Source: Nitrospiraceae bacterium
GTDB lineage: Bacteria; Nitrospirota; Nitrospiria; Nitrospirales; UBA8639
Reading direction: 5' to 3'
DNA: 18,616 nt
Assembly: GCA_020632595.1 (NCBI GenBank)
Contig: JACKFF010000028.1
Span: 1 to 18,616, forward strand
In this document: positions 1-9,100 of the stretch, in pieces
Numbering within the stretch: the first letter of the stretch is position 1
How the letters are laid out: every line of letters starts with the position of its first letter
Program-made: the position numbers and the translations under genes
Notes under the pieces: generated by a model
Seen by the model: the letters and a program-made list of their open reading frames with translations, nothing else
Told to the model about the DNA's origin: nothing
The model's database searches: none

Positions 1-133
1 TGCCAGATCAAATGAACATGATTTAATCAATTTTCTAGACATCTCCGAGAGAGGTGTTTGCAGGGATTTCAACACCTTGAATCTCTACCGTCAGGAATAG
101 AAAGCGGGTAGTCCACCATTGCATTCACCTAAT
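1..133. other. Downstream flank of the secretion operon, no gene seen
   Basis: No convincing coding region is visible between the window edge and the stop codon of the HlyD-type gene. A 7-bp inverted repeat (AGGTGTT at 52-58 and AACACCT at 71-77, 12-nt loop) lies about 60 bp past that stop. It has no T-tract on the minus-strand side, so I do not call it a terminator. Confidence 0.4.
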
Positions 134-1453
134 TTACTCTGTAAATGCATGAGCTAAATGGTCGGTGATGGGTTTCACGAGATAAGAAAGAATCGTTCGA
201 TCCCCTGTTTGGATAAATGCTTCGACAGGCATACCAGGAATCAGTTTCTTTTCTTGTAATTTACCAAGTTCCTCTTCCTCAATAATCAATCGTGCCACAT
301 AATAGGTTCCACCCGTCAGCTCATCACGGGTCAGATCGGCAGAAATTGTGGCCACATTGGCCGTTAATTCAGGAGTGGTTCGCTGATTAAATGCCGGGAA
401 ACGAACCACAGCAATTTGTCTGGGTTGAACTTGGTCCACGTCCGTTGGTTGAACTTGCGCCTCGACAACCAACACGTCTTCCTGAGGCACAATAAATAGG
501 AGAGTTTCACCAGCTCCAACAACTCCTTCGATGGTATGCACACCCATTTGATGGATAAAACCTGTTCGCGGAGCTCGGATTTCAACTCGTTGCAATTTAT
601 CCAATGCGGCAATTCTTTCTTCCTGTAATTGCGCCATTCGTGCACGAACGGATTGTAAGTTTTCCAAGACGCCGGAGCGAAATTCATCTTCAATTTGTAA
701 AATTTGAAGACGGCGTTCACTGATCGTTTCATGGGCTTGGGCCATTTGGGCTTCTAATTCTCCACGATCCCCTAAGAGGTCCGCCCGATCCCGTTTGAAA
801 GCCGTAATTTCACTCGCCATGACTAACCCTTGTGGAAGAAGAGGTTCCAAGGCTTCAAGCCGCTCTTCTGTCAGCCGAATGCTTTCAGTTTTGGCATTTT
901 GCTGTACACCCAACCCTCGAATTTGGTCTTGGATCTGCGCGATCTGCTCTTCCAATTGAGATTTTTTTCCCTGAAGAGTTGAGCGCCGGGTATCTCGTAA
1001 TGCTCGTTGATCCGAAAGACTACTGGCCACGAAGGTTTCACGTTTGCTGCGCTCCAAAAGATCCGTCGGATATTGCATGAGGACAGCACCATCTCGTTCG
1101 GCAATCAACCGGACTTCCTGTGCAGCCAATTCCCCCATCTCACTGGTTATCATGGCCAAATTGGCATTCACCACCGTATCGTCTAACTTCACAAGTAAAT
1201 CGCCAGCTTGAACTATATCACCATCCCGAACCAAAATTTCCTTCACGATGCCGCCTTCCTGATGTTGAACGCGCTTGGCTTTAGTTTCGACCACAATGAG
1301 ACCCGGAGCGATGACTGCCCCACTGATTTCTTGAACGGCTGCCCATCCACCAATACCGCCGACCAAGACGAAAATAATCGCCATCCCCCCGGCTAAATGT
1401 CGATGAAGACTTCGAATGATTTGGTGTTCCGTGTCAGTCGAAATTTCCGGCAT
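134..1453 (-). CDS. HlyD/PrtE-family type I secretion membrane fusion protein
   Basis: This 439-residue periplasmic adaptor should link the inner-membrane ABC exporter to a TolC-type channel. It shows a short cytoplasmic N-terminus, one membrane helix at about residues 22-40, the first half of a lipoyl/barrel-sandwich domain (about 48-92), a long helical hairpin rich in Glu, Gln, Arg and Leu (about 95-285), the second half starting at EIRAPRTGFI (291-300), and a beta-barrel region ending in IPGMPVEAFIQTGDRT, a hallmark of the family. Length is normal for HlyD, PrtE and LapC-type adaptors. The ATG at 1453 has a GGGAG ribosome-binding site six bases upstream and overlaps the end of the ABC gene by 20 bp, which suggests translational coupling. 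The gene looks intact. It is the last gene of the minus-strand train. Confidence 0.95.
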   Translation of the reverse strand: MPEISTDTEHQIIRSLHRHLAGGMAIIFVLVGGIGGWAAVQEISGAVIAPGLIVVETKAKRVQHQEGGIVKEILVRDGDIVQAGDLLVKLDDTVVNANLAMITSEMGELAAQEVRLIAERDGAVLMQYPTDLLERSKRETFVASSLSDQRALRDTRRSTLQGKKSQLEEQIAQIQDQIRGLGVQQNAKTESIRLTEERLEALEPLLPQGLVMASEITAFKRDRADLLGDRGELEAQMAQAHETISERRLQILQIEDEFRSGVLENLQSVRARMAQLQEERIAALDKLQRVEIRAPRTGFIHQMGVHTIEGVVGAGETLLFIVPQEDVLVVEAQVQPTDVDQVQPRQIAVVRFPAFNQRTTPELTANVATISADLTRDELTGGTYYVARLIIEEEELGKLQEKKLIPGMPVEAFIQTGDRTILSYLVKPITDHLAHAFTE

Positions 1454-2195
1454 GTAAAACTCCCGGCTCGTTCGATGAGCTTAAGACCTGAGCCAAAACC
1501 TCGGCTTTTTTCCCAAAACGGCCTTGGTGTCCATTTTGCATAAAGAGAACATGATCAAGCGACTCAATGGCACTTGGGCGATGCGCAACAACGATGACAA
1601 TACTGCCTCGATTTCGCATAGTCCGAATAGCTTCTCGGAGAGCCACATCGCCCTCGGCATCAAGGTTAGAGTTAGGTTCGTCTAAAACGAGTAAAAAGGG
1701 TGCCCCATACAAAGCACGGGCCAGCCCGATCCGCTGGCATAATCCGGCTGAAAGACGGTTTCCACTTTCCCCGATGACGGTGTCATACCCTTTGGGCAAT
1801 CCGGTCAAAATGTCATGAAGATTCGCCAATCGGGCGGCAATGAGAATGTCTTCAGAGACCGGATTGGGATCAAAGCGAGAAATATTTTCGGCTACCGTTC
1901 CATCAAATAACTCTACATCTTGAGGCAAATATCCAATGGACTTCCCTAACAGCGCCCGATCCCATTGCTTGAGTTCCGCGCCATCAAGTCTCACTGACCC
2001 TTTTACCGGTGCCCACACACCGACAAGACCACGAATCAAGGAGGTCTTTCCCGATCCCGATGGACCGATAATCCCGAGCCCATCCCCGGCCTCCAAATGG
2101 AAATTGATTCCTTGCACCACCACGGACCGTTCACCTGGCACGGCAACGGCCATGTCCTCCACATCCAGTGATCGACAGGGTGGCGGAAGTTGCAT
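1434..2195 (-). CDS. C-terminal ATPase half of the split ABC exporter
   Basis: This is the nucleotide-binding domain. Walker A is GPSGSGKT at residues 44-51 of this piece, the Q-loop region is GYLPQDVELFDGT, and Walker B is LLVLDEP followed by NSNLDAEG and the switch VAHRP. All are typical of PrtD-type ATPases. The ABC signature reads LSAGLCQRIGLARAL, where the family normally has LSGGQ or LSAGQRQ, so the conserved Gln and Arg are replaced by Leu and Cys. The ATG at 2195 is probably internal to the original gene, because homology continues upstream in another frame. If the frameshifts are real, this part could be made alone only by internal initiation. Confidence 0.8.
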   Translation of the reverse strand: MQLPPPCRSLDVEDMAVAVPGERSVVVQGINFHLEAGDGLGIIGPSGSGKTSLIRGLVGVWAPVKGSVRLDGAELKQWDRALLGKSIGYLPQDVELFDGTVAENISRFDPNPVSEDILIAARLANLHDILTGLPKGYDTVIGESGNRLSAGLCQRIGLARALYGAPFLLVLDEPNSNLDAEGDVALREAIRTMRNRGSIVIVVAHRPSAIESLDHVLFMQNGHQGRFGKKAEVLAQVLSSSNEPGVLHAGNFD

Positions 2196-3171
2196 TGCCG
2201 GAGTCTGGGGACATGTATACGAAAGGCCTCTGACAGTCCCTTAGCGGCCTGGCGGGCAGCCACAAATCCTTCCAATGGGCCACCGCCTGTTCAGCCGGCG
2301 CCAACTCTCGAGAGGTAATGATGGAAGAGGCAATCATCACCCCCGGAGAGAGTTCTTGTTGGATCACTAACCACGCCCCAACCCCAAGAACCCCGGATTG
2401 AAGAAGAAACCTGAAGGATTTGATTGCGGTAGAAAAATAGGTAGCTCGGTCAAGAGCCTCTCGTTGAACGGTGAGATACTCCGCATTGTGGTCGTTCCAC
2501 CGCTTGGTAAACGTCTCTACCATACCCATCGCCGTCAGCACTTCCGCATTGCGGCGCGTAGCCTGGACCATGGCGGCCCGCCGAGCCACAAAGGCTGTCA
2601 CATTTCGAACAGGTTGGCGGGCCATCACTTCGTTTAAGCCGATCAGTATGGAAATGATCACTGCCCCGGCAAGAGCCAACCACCCAAGATAGGAGTGAAA
2701 GAGAAAGATGATAGCCAGATAGACAGGCATCCACGGCACGTCAAAAATAGCTGAGGGGCCGGGACCGGAGAGAAATTGTCGGACGGTATCAAGATCCCTG
2801 ATCAGATCACGATCACGGAAGTGGCTCCCGAGTTGAAGGGACAGCCCGACATTCGCTTGCAAGCTGTCAGCAGACAGACGTGAATCCACCCAGGCTGAGA
2901 CCCGAGCCAAGCTTCGGGCTCGGATACCTTCGAGCAATCCGAAAAAGAGGTAGAGTCCGACCACTAATCCCGATAGGACCACCAGCGTGGGAATACTCCG
3001 GCTGGTCAACACCCGATCGTAAATTTGAAGCATGAAAAGGGGGCCTGTCAGCATCAGCAGATTGATGACGAGGCTGATGAGACCGACAACCACTAAAGTG
3101 GTTTTTCGGAGAGACAAAATTCCCACGACCGGAGAAGCCCCAGGCATACTGCTCAGACCTATCATGTTCAT
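2131..3171 (-). CDS. N-terminal membrane half of the split ABC exporter
   Basis: This is the transmembrane domain of the exporter. Hydrophobic helices are visible at about residues 23-47, 61-81, 146-178 (containing PWMPVYLAIIFLFHSYLGWL) and 253-283. The family signatures GPLFMLQIYDRVL, IFDVPWMP and LAPAEQAVAHWK are all present. After residue 301 the sequence turns into an unrelated tail of about 45 residues, because the reading frame is lost there. The ATG at 3171 starts 9 bp after the RTX stop codon and has no clear Shine-Dalgarno sequence, so it may depend on re-initiation after the RTX gene. No N-terminal C39 peptidase domain is present, as expected for exporters of RTX proteins with a C-terminal signal. 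Confidence 0.8.
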   Translation of the reverse strand: MNMIGLSSMPGASPVVGILSLRKTTLVVVGLISLVINLLMLTGPLFMLQIYDRVLTSRSIPTLVVLSGLVVGLYLFFGLLEGIRARSLARVSAWVDSRLSADSLQANVGLSLQLGSHFRDRDLIRDLDTVRQFLSGPGPSAIFDVPWMPVYLAIIFLFHSYLGWLALAGAVIISILIGLNEVMARQPVRNVTAFVARRAAMVQATRRNAEVLTAMGMVETFTKRWNDHNAEYLTVQREALDRATYFSTAIKSFRFLLQSGVLGVGAWLVIQQELSPGVMIASSIITSRELAPAEQAVAHWKDLWLPARPLRDCQRPFVYMSPDSGNATSATLSITGCGGHGRCRAR

Positions 3172-3180
3172 TTTTCACAA

Positions 3181-6100
3181 TCACACAAAACGAAAATCGT
3201 CTTGATGCAGATCCGAAGTCAAAACATTCTCAAGCGTAATGGAATTATTGGCGTTTATGGTAATCACGGCGTCGGCGCCATTTTGTGATAGGGCCGCGAG
3301 AATTTCGTTAAATGAATCAAATGCATCTGTTTCAATTCGATCGCCGAACCCGGCTCCGGCATGAAAATCCGTAATTCTGTCATGACCAACCGAGGTCCCA
3401 CGGAACACAAATGTGTCAGGCCCCGCTCCGCCGGTTAATACATCCGCTCCGCCCAAGCCAGTCAAGAGGTCCGCGTTTGCCGTTCCAGTGAGGCTCTCAC
3501 CATTGGAGGTTCCAGTGATCACGCGAGATCTCAGAGCCAATTCAGTCCAAACCGTACCGTCGTCAAAGACGATTTGTTCAATGGAATCATTCAAATGATT
3601 AATTTCGTTCACGATGGTCATTTGATCTGTCGTCCCGGCAAAATTGAGTACCACCGTTTTGACGTTGGGATCTCCACCCAAAGCTACCTCCCCCGGCGTA
3701 TACCCATGCAGCTCGAGCACGTCGGTGTCGCCTACGCCGTTGTCGTCAATGAGGTCCTGTCCGTCGCCGCGCGTAAACACATACCTGTCCGACCCGTCCA
3801 TGCCAAACAGCGAATCGTTCCCCAGGCCCCCCGCCAACGTGTCGTTGGACGTAAACCCGGTGATGGCATCGTTGCCCGCCGTCGCCGCCTCCGTCAGCAG
3901 CCGCGTCGCCAGGTACGTGTCCGTCCAAATCGTGCCGTCGTCAAAGACCACCTGCTCAATGGTATCAGTCAGGTTGCTGATTTCGTTCACGATGGTCATT
4001 TGATCCGTCGTCCCGGTAAACGTCAGCACCACCGTCGCGGTCGTCCCGGTCCGGCCCACCACCACCTCCCCCGGCGTATACCCATGCAGCTCGAGCACGT
4101 CGGTGTCGCCTACGCCGTTGTCGTCAATGAGGTCCTGTCCGTCGCCGCGCGTAAACACATACCTGTCCGACCCGTCCATGCCAAACAGCGAATCGTTCCC
4201 CAGGCCCCCCGCCAACGTGTCGTTGGACGTAAACCCGGTGATGGCATCGTTGCCCGCCGTCGCCGCCTCCGTCAGCAGCCGCGTCGCCAGGTACGTGTCC
4301 GTCCAAATCGTGCCGTCGTCAAAGACCACCTGCTCAATGGTATCAGTCAGGTTGCTGATTTCGTTCACGATGGTCATTTGATCCGTCGTCCCGGTAAACG
4401 TCAGCACCACCGTCGCGGTCGTCCCGGTCCGGCCCACCACCACCTCCCCCGGCGTATACCCATGCAGCTCGAGCACGTCGGTGTCGCCTACGCCGTTGTC
4501 GTCAATGAGGTCCTGTCCGTCGCCGCGCGTAAACACATACCTGTCCGACCCGTCCATGCCAAACAGCGAATCGTTCCCCAGGCCCCCCGCCAACGTGTCG
4601 TTGGACGTAAACCCGGTGATGGCATCGTTGCCCGCCGTCGCCGCCTCCGTCAGCAGCCGCGTCGCCAGGTACGTGTCCGTCCAAATCGTGCCGTCGTCAA
4701 AGACCACCTGCTCAATGGTATCAGTCAGGTTGCTGATTTCGTTCACGATGGTCATTTGATCCGTCGTCCCGGTAAACGTCAGCACCACCGTCGCGGTGGT
4801 CCCGGTCCGGCCCACCACCACCTCCCCCGGCGTATACCCATGCAGCTCGAGCACGTCGGTGTCGCCTACGCCGTTGTCGTCAATGAGGTCCTGTCCGTCG
4901 CCGCGCGTAAACACATACCTGTCCGACCCATCTTTTCCCGAAAGGGTGTCATTCCCGGTACGCCCCACCAGAACATCCGTCGCCGTAGTACCGTTGAGCG
5001 TATCATTCCCCGAAGTCCCATTCAGCGCCCCCACATATTCGATGACATTGGCGTAAATCGCTTGGCGATTCCATTCCTCTGCGTCGGCAAAGATCAGCCG
5101 TTCGATCCCCTTACCGGTAGTGGTAAATTGTCCGGTGATCCGCACCACCTGTTGGGTGACGTTATCGGTAATCAAGACATCTTGAAGGGTACGCGTCATC
5201 GTAACTTGTGAACGAAGCAGATCGGTCAGCTCCAGGGTATCCACGATGACCCCGTTTGTCCCCGTGTCGACGATTTCATCGTTGCCATCTCCGCTGACAT
5301 AATAATAGGTATCGCCCCCGCCCGTTCCATCCAGAATGTCATCACCCGCACTGGAGAGAAACACATCCGGGTCCTCCGTTCCCACGAGATTATCCGGTCC
5401 GCTGGTACCCGGATACTGATTGCCCGAACCCGTCGACAAGAGGGCTTCAATATCGTCCGATGAATACACCTGCCCACCGGAAAAGACAAACCGTTCGACC
5501 AGACGGGCATCGGAAAGGAATTGATCCTCGATGGTGAGCGATTCCCCTGTGTCTTGAATTTCCAGACGGAGATCGTCTCCGATTTGGGTCAGGGTCAAAT
5601 CGGCCAAAATCAACGTCCCGCCGAATTGAATGGTGTCGGGGTCGTGGGAGAAGAGACTGGTATTATCGTCAAAAACGACATCATGACCCGATCCCCGGTC
5701 AAACAGATACGTATCCCCGCCGACACCGCCCTCTAACCGATCATTTCCAGCACCCCCGTCCAACACATCCGCGGTGTAAAAACCTCTTATGAGGTCATCC
5801 CCCGAAGTCATTTCACCTTGCAGGAGCATGCTACGTAGCGTATTGGGGGTCCATACGGTTCCATTATCGAATCGGACTTCTTCGATTTGGCTGAGCGGCG
5901 CGCCAATGACAGGCGAAAAATTTTGATTTTCCAGGGTGAGACTGTCCCCTGAGTCCACGATTCGCAACCGAACATCGTTGATGCCGGTCCCTCGCTCGAC
6001 CACAACCTCACCGGGCAGTACATCCGAGTCAAATTCGACCACATCGAAGCTCAAATTATCGTAATCGTACGCCACATCCTGTCCGTCGCCCTGACCAAAC

Positions 6101-9100
6101 ACATAGGTATCCCCGCCAAAACTTCCTTCCAGTCTGTCGTTGCCTGGTCCACCCTCAAGCTGGTCACCCCACTTAAATCCGACAATGGTATCGTTCCCAC
6201 TGGTTTGCGCCTCGGCGATCAACCGCAACATCATGTCCTGATTCGTAAGCAGTTGGGACGATCCTTCAAAATAAAACTCTTCGATGCGGTTGGCGTTGAA
6301 TTCCACCATCTGACTGTCAGCAAACATGTTCTTGATCGTGAGACTGGACCCATCGGCCAGATTGATGTCCAAATCGACACCGTTTCGCACCAAGGTGATA
6401 TCCTGCGGAGTCAAACTGCCTGTGAAGACTACCCGATCGATACTTCCGCCCAGAAGCGTGGCCTGTGCATCCTCAATCGTGTCATGCCCATAGCCCAATC
6501 CAAAGGTATACACATCGTTTTCATTGCCACCGGATAAATAATCATTGCCGGCGCCCCCATCCAACACATCCTGCCGGGAGAACCCATAGATGACATCATC
6601 ACCCGCGGTGGACATGTCCGTGAGAACCATCGCCATCACGTCCTCGGCGGTTAGGGTCACCACGCTGCCATTCACCAAAAATTCAAACAACTCGATCCGC
6701 TCCATCCATTGGGTGCCAAAGGGCCCCGTGTACGCCGCCTCAAACTGCTTAAGAATCGTGAGAGAATCCGAGGACGACAGGGTCATCACCAAATCATTCG
6801 AGTTGCCATTCCGGGTAAACGTCACCGCCTCCAAATCCACCCCGGCTCCAAACTTCACCGTGTCGATTTGTCCCGACAAAATGTGGGTAAGATGTTCCTG
6901 AATGGTGTCGTGACCATAGCCCACATCGTAAATATAGGTATCGTTTTCATCGCCTCCCGACAAGAGATCGGTCCCCAGACCGCCGTCCAACACATCTTCA
7001 AACGAAAACCCGTAGATCGTATCGTCACCATCCGTTTTCTGTTCGGCAACCATTTGCCCCAACACGTCCGACCATTGCAAAAACGTCCCGTCGGAAAATA
7101 TCAGGACCTCGAGACGATTGAACCATTGCACCCCCAGAGTACCGGTATAGGTGGCCTCGGCAAATTCCTGAATCGTAAAGGTATCGTCGGTCGCATCGAT
7201 CGTCATGGTAATCGTGGTGGAATCCCCGACTCGGGAGAAAGAAATATCTTCTTGGGTGAGTCCCTGGCCAAACACCAAAAAGTCCGGATCATCCAACAAG
7301 AGATACGTTTGTTGATCGATAGCCAGATCGTCACCATATCCAACATCGAAAAAATACACGTCTCCGCCATCGCCACCGGACAACGTGTCGTTCCCCCCGG
7401 CACCATCCAGAAAATCCATTTCCCAGGTTCCGGTAATCGTTTGATCCCCGGTCAAAGGACGAGAAACCGCCTCGGCGATGTCGATGGACCGCCAGACCGT
7501 GCCATCGGCAAATACGATTTCATTAATCCCGCGATCCGGATTGAGATTGGTGCCAAATAAATCCGGCTTCTCTCCGATAAATTGGTCAAGAATCCGAAGT
7601 TCATGCGACGTCCCTGCCAGGGTCATGACCAAGTCGATGCCGTCTCGGGTGAAGACCAAATCTTCCGGGTTATAATGGGCAAACCGCACGATATCTTGAT
7701 AATTCTCTGTCAGAAGAGGTTCAAAATCATCAATCACATCCTGGCCAAAATCCCGGCCCACCACGTAGACATCATGCCCGCTTTCGCCTTTCAGGACTTG
7801 ATCCCCGGCCCCCAGGTAGAACAGATTCACCCCGTTATCGCCCACCACTTCACCAGCCCCGATGGCAAGCAACTCCTCCGGCACGCCAAGGGTAACGGCC
7901 GCCGTCTCAAGATCGATCGCCAAGCCGACGTTTTCATAGGCCGCCACGATGTTGGTAAACAGAAAGGAATGCGTATTTTGCAAATGATCTCCCCCAAACC
8001 GCTTGAAATTTTCAAACACCACATCGAAAATTTCATTCCAAGACACCAGCCAATCCAAGGTGCCTTGGGCTGTAGCCGGTGCCGCCGAGAACACCGACTC
8101 GAACATCGGCACCAAATCCCGGTTGGTGGTGGCATGCAGGGCATCGACTTCCAGATCATATTCTACTCCGGCAAAATACGATTGGAGCGGACCCTGGGCC
8201 GCCAGACGCACAGCCAACGCATCCATGCGGGTCACCAACAATTCCAACAGCCCTTCAAACGCCGCAATCGCCGCAAGGTTGCCTTCGGCCACCTGATCCA
8301 CCGGAATGGCCTCACCCATGAACCGTTCCAGAAACGAAATTTGCTTCCCTTGAATGACTTCCCATTCCCCTTCCTCTCCAGGACTGAAGGCCAAAATCTC
8401 AGCCAAAGTCGGATCGGGAATCGTTACCCCATTGCCATCCTTCACAATTTTCCCACTAGCCAAATACCAGTCGCCGGACGGATCTTGCACGGCAAAGTCC
8501 ACGATCTCGGTGCCCTCGGCGGTACGATTCACAAAGGCATGCACATCCGGCCTGACCGGAGCGATGGTGGCCGTCGAACCCAAATCCACGTCCGCCCAGG
8601 CTTCCAGTACCGGCAGCACCCGTTCCCGGAGCGTGGCCAGGTCCACCACGTTCAAGGTCGGCAGCACCGTATTCAACGTACTTTGAAGAGCACCCGTCGT
8701 ATCCAGAGTCATGGCCACATGGAGGTCGGCCAAAGTCCCATGGCCTTTCAAATTGGGTAAAGAAGCGACTGATGGATCGACCGTGGCATCCCCCAGGCAG
8801 GCCGAATCATAATTATTGATCCGGAATTTCACATCGGCCAGCTCTCTCGTCGTTCCGTCGGTCCGCGTAAAACTACCCGTTTCCGCCACCAGATTGGTCG
8901 TGTTATCCACCCCGCTCGGCGTGGCCGTGAGCGACAGGGAGGCAATGCCCAACTCCGCCAGCGTGGAGAGTTCGCCTGCATCCACCGTGGCGTTCTGGTT
9001 CAGATCCTGCCACACCCGCAGGTCGGCAAAGATCGCGTCCTGCACGTTTATCACCCCATCCGCATTGCCATCATGCGTGGCCAGCTCCGCAAACCCCGAG

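Larger units (their letters stand above)
1434..3171 (-). pseudogene. Type I secretion ABC exporter (PrtD/AprD-like), split by two frameshifts
   Basis: Read as one gene, this encodes a permease fused to an ATPase that would energise export of the neighbouring RTX protein. Three minus-strand frames carry consecutive pieces. The first ends its homology at AHWK (lysine codon 2271-2269), the second carries GFVAARQAAKGLSEAFRIHVP, and the third starts near MQLPPP (2195). One missing G at 2268-2269 and one missing C at 2207-2210 on the coding strand would restore a single frame of about 579 residues, normal for PrtD-type exporters. Both sites are short homopolymers, so sequencing or assembly error is a serious alternative to real decay. 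The adaptor gene overlaps its 3' end, and the RTX gene ends 9 bp upstream. The two halves are described separately. Confidence 0.8.

Noticed and set aside
52..77. Inverted repeat after the HlyD-type gene as an intrinsic terminator
   Set aside because: Long 12-nt loop and no T-tract on the minus strand.
3686..4929. Regular repeats as a CRISPR array
   Set aside because: The 378-bp units abut without unique spacers and are in-frame protein modules.
3574..5211. A 545-codon open frame on the plus strand
   Set aside because: It runs antisense through the RTX tandem repeats. It is repetitive, rich in Arg, His and Val, and mirrors the repeat period, as expected of a shadow frame of GC-rich repeated DNA.
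7582..8760. A 392-codon open frame on the plus strand
   Set aside because: It is antisense to well-supported RTX coding sequence, has no recognisable domain, and shows unnatural His, Gln and Arg-rich composition.
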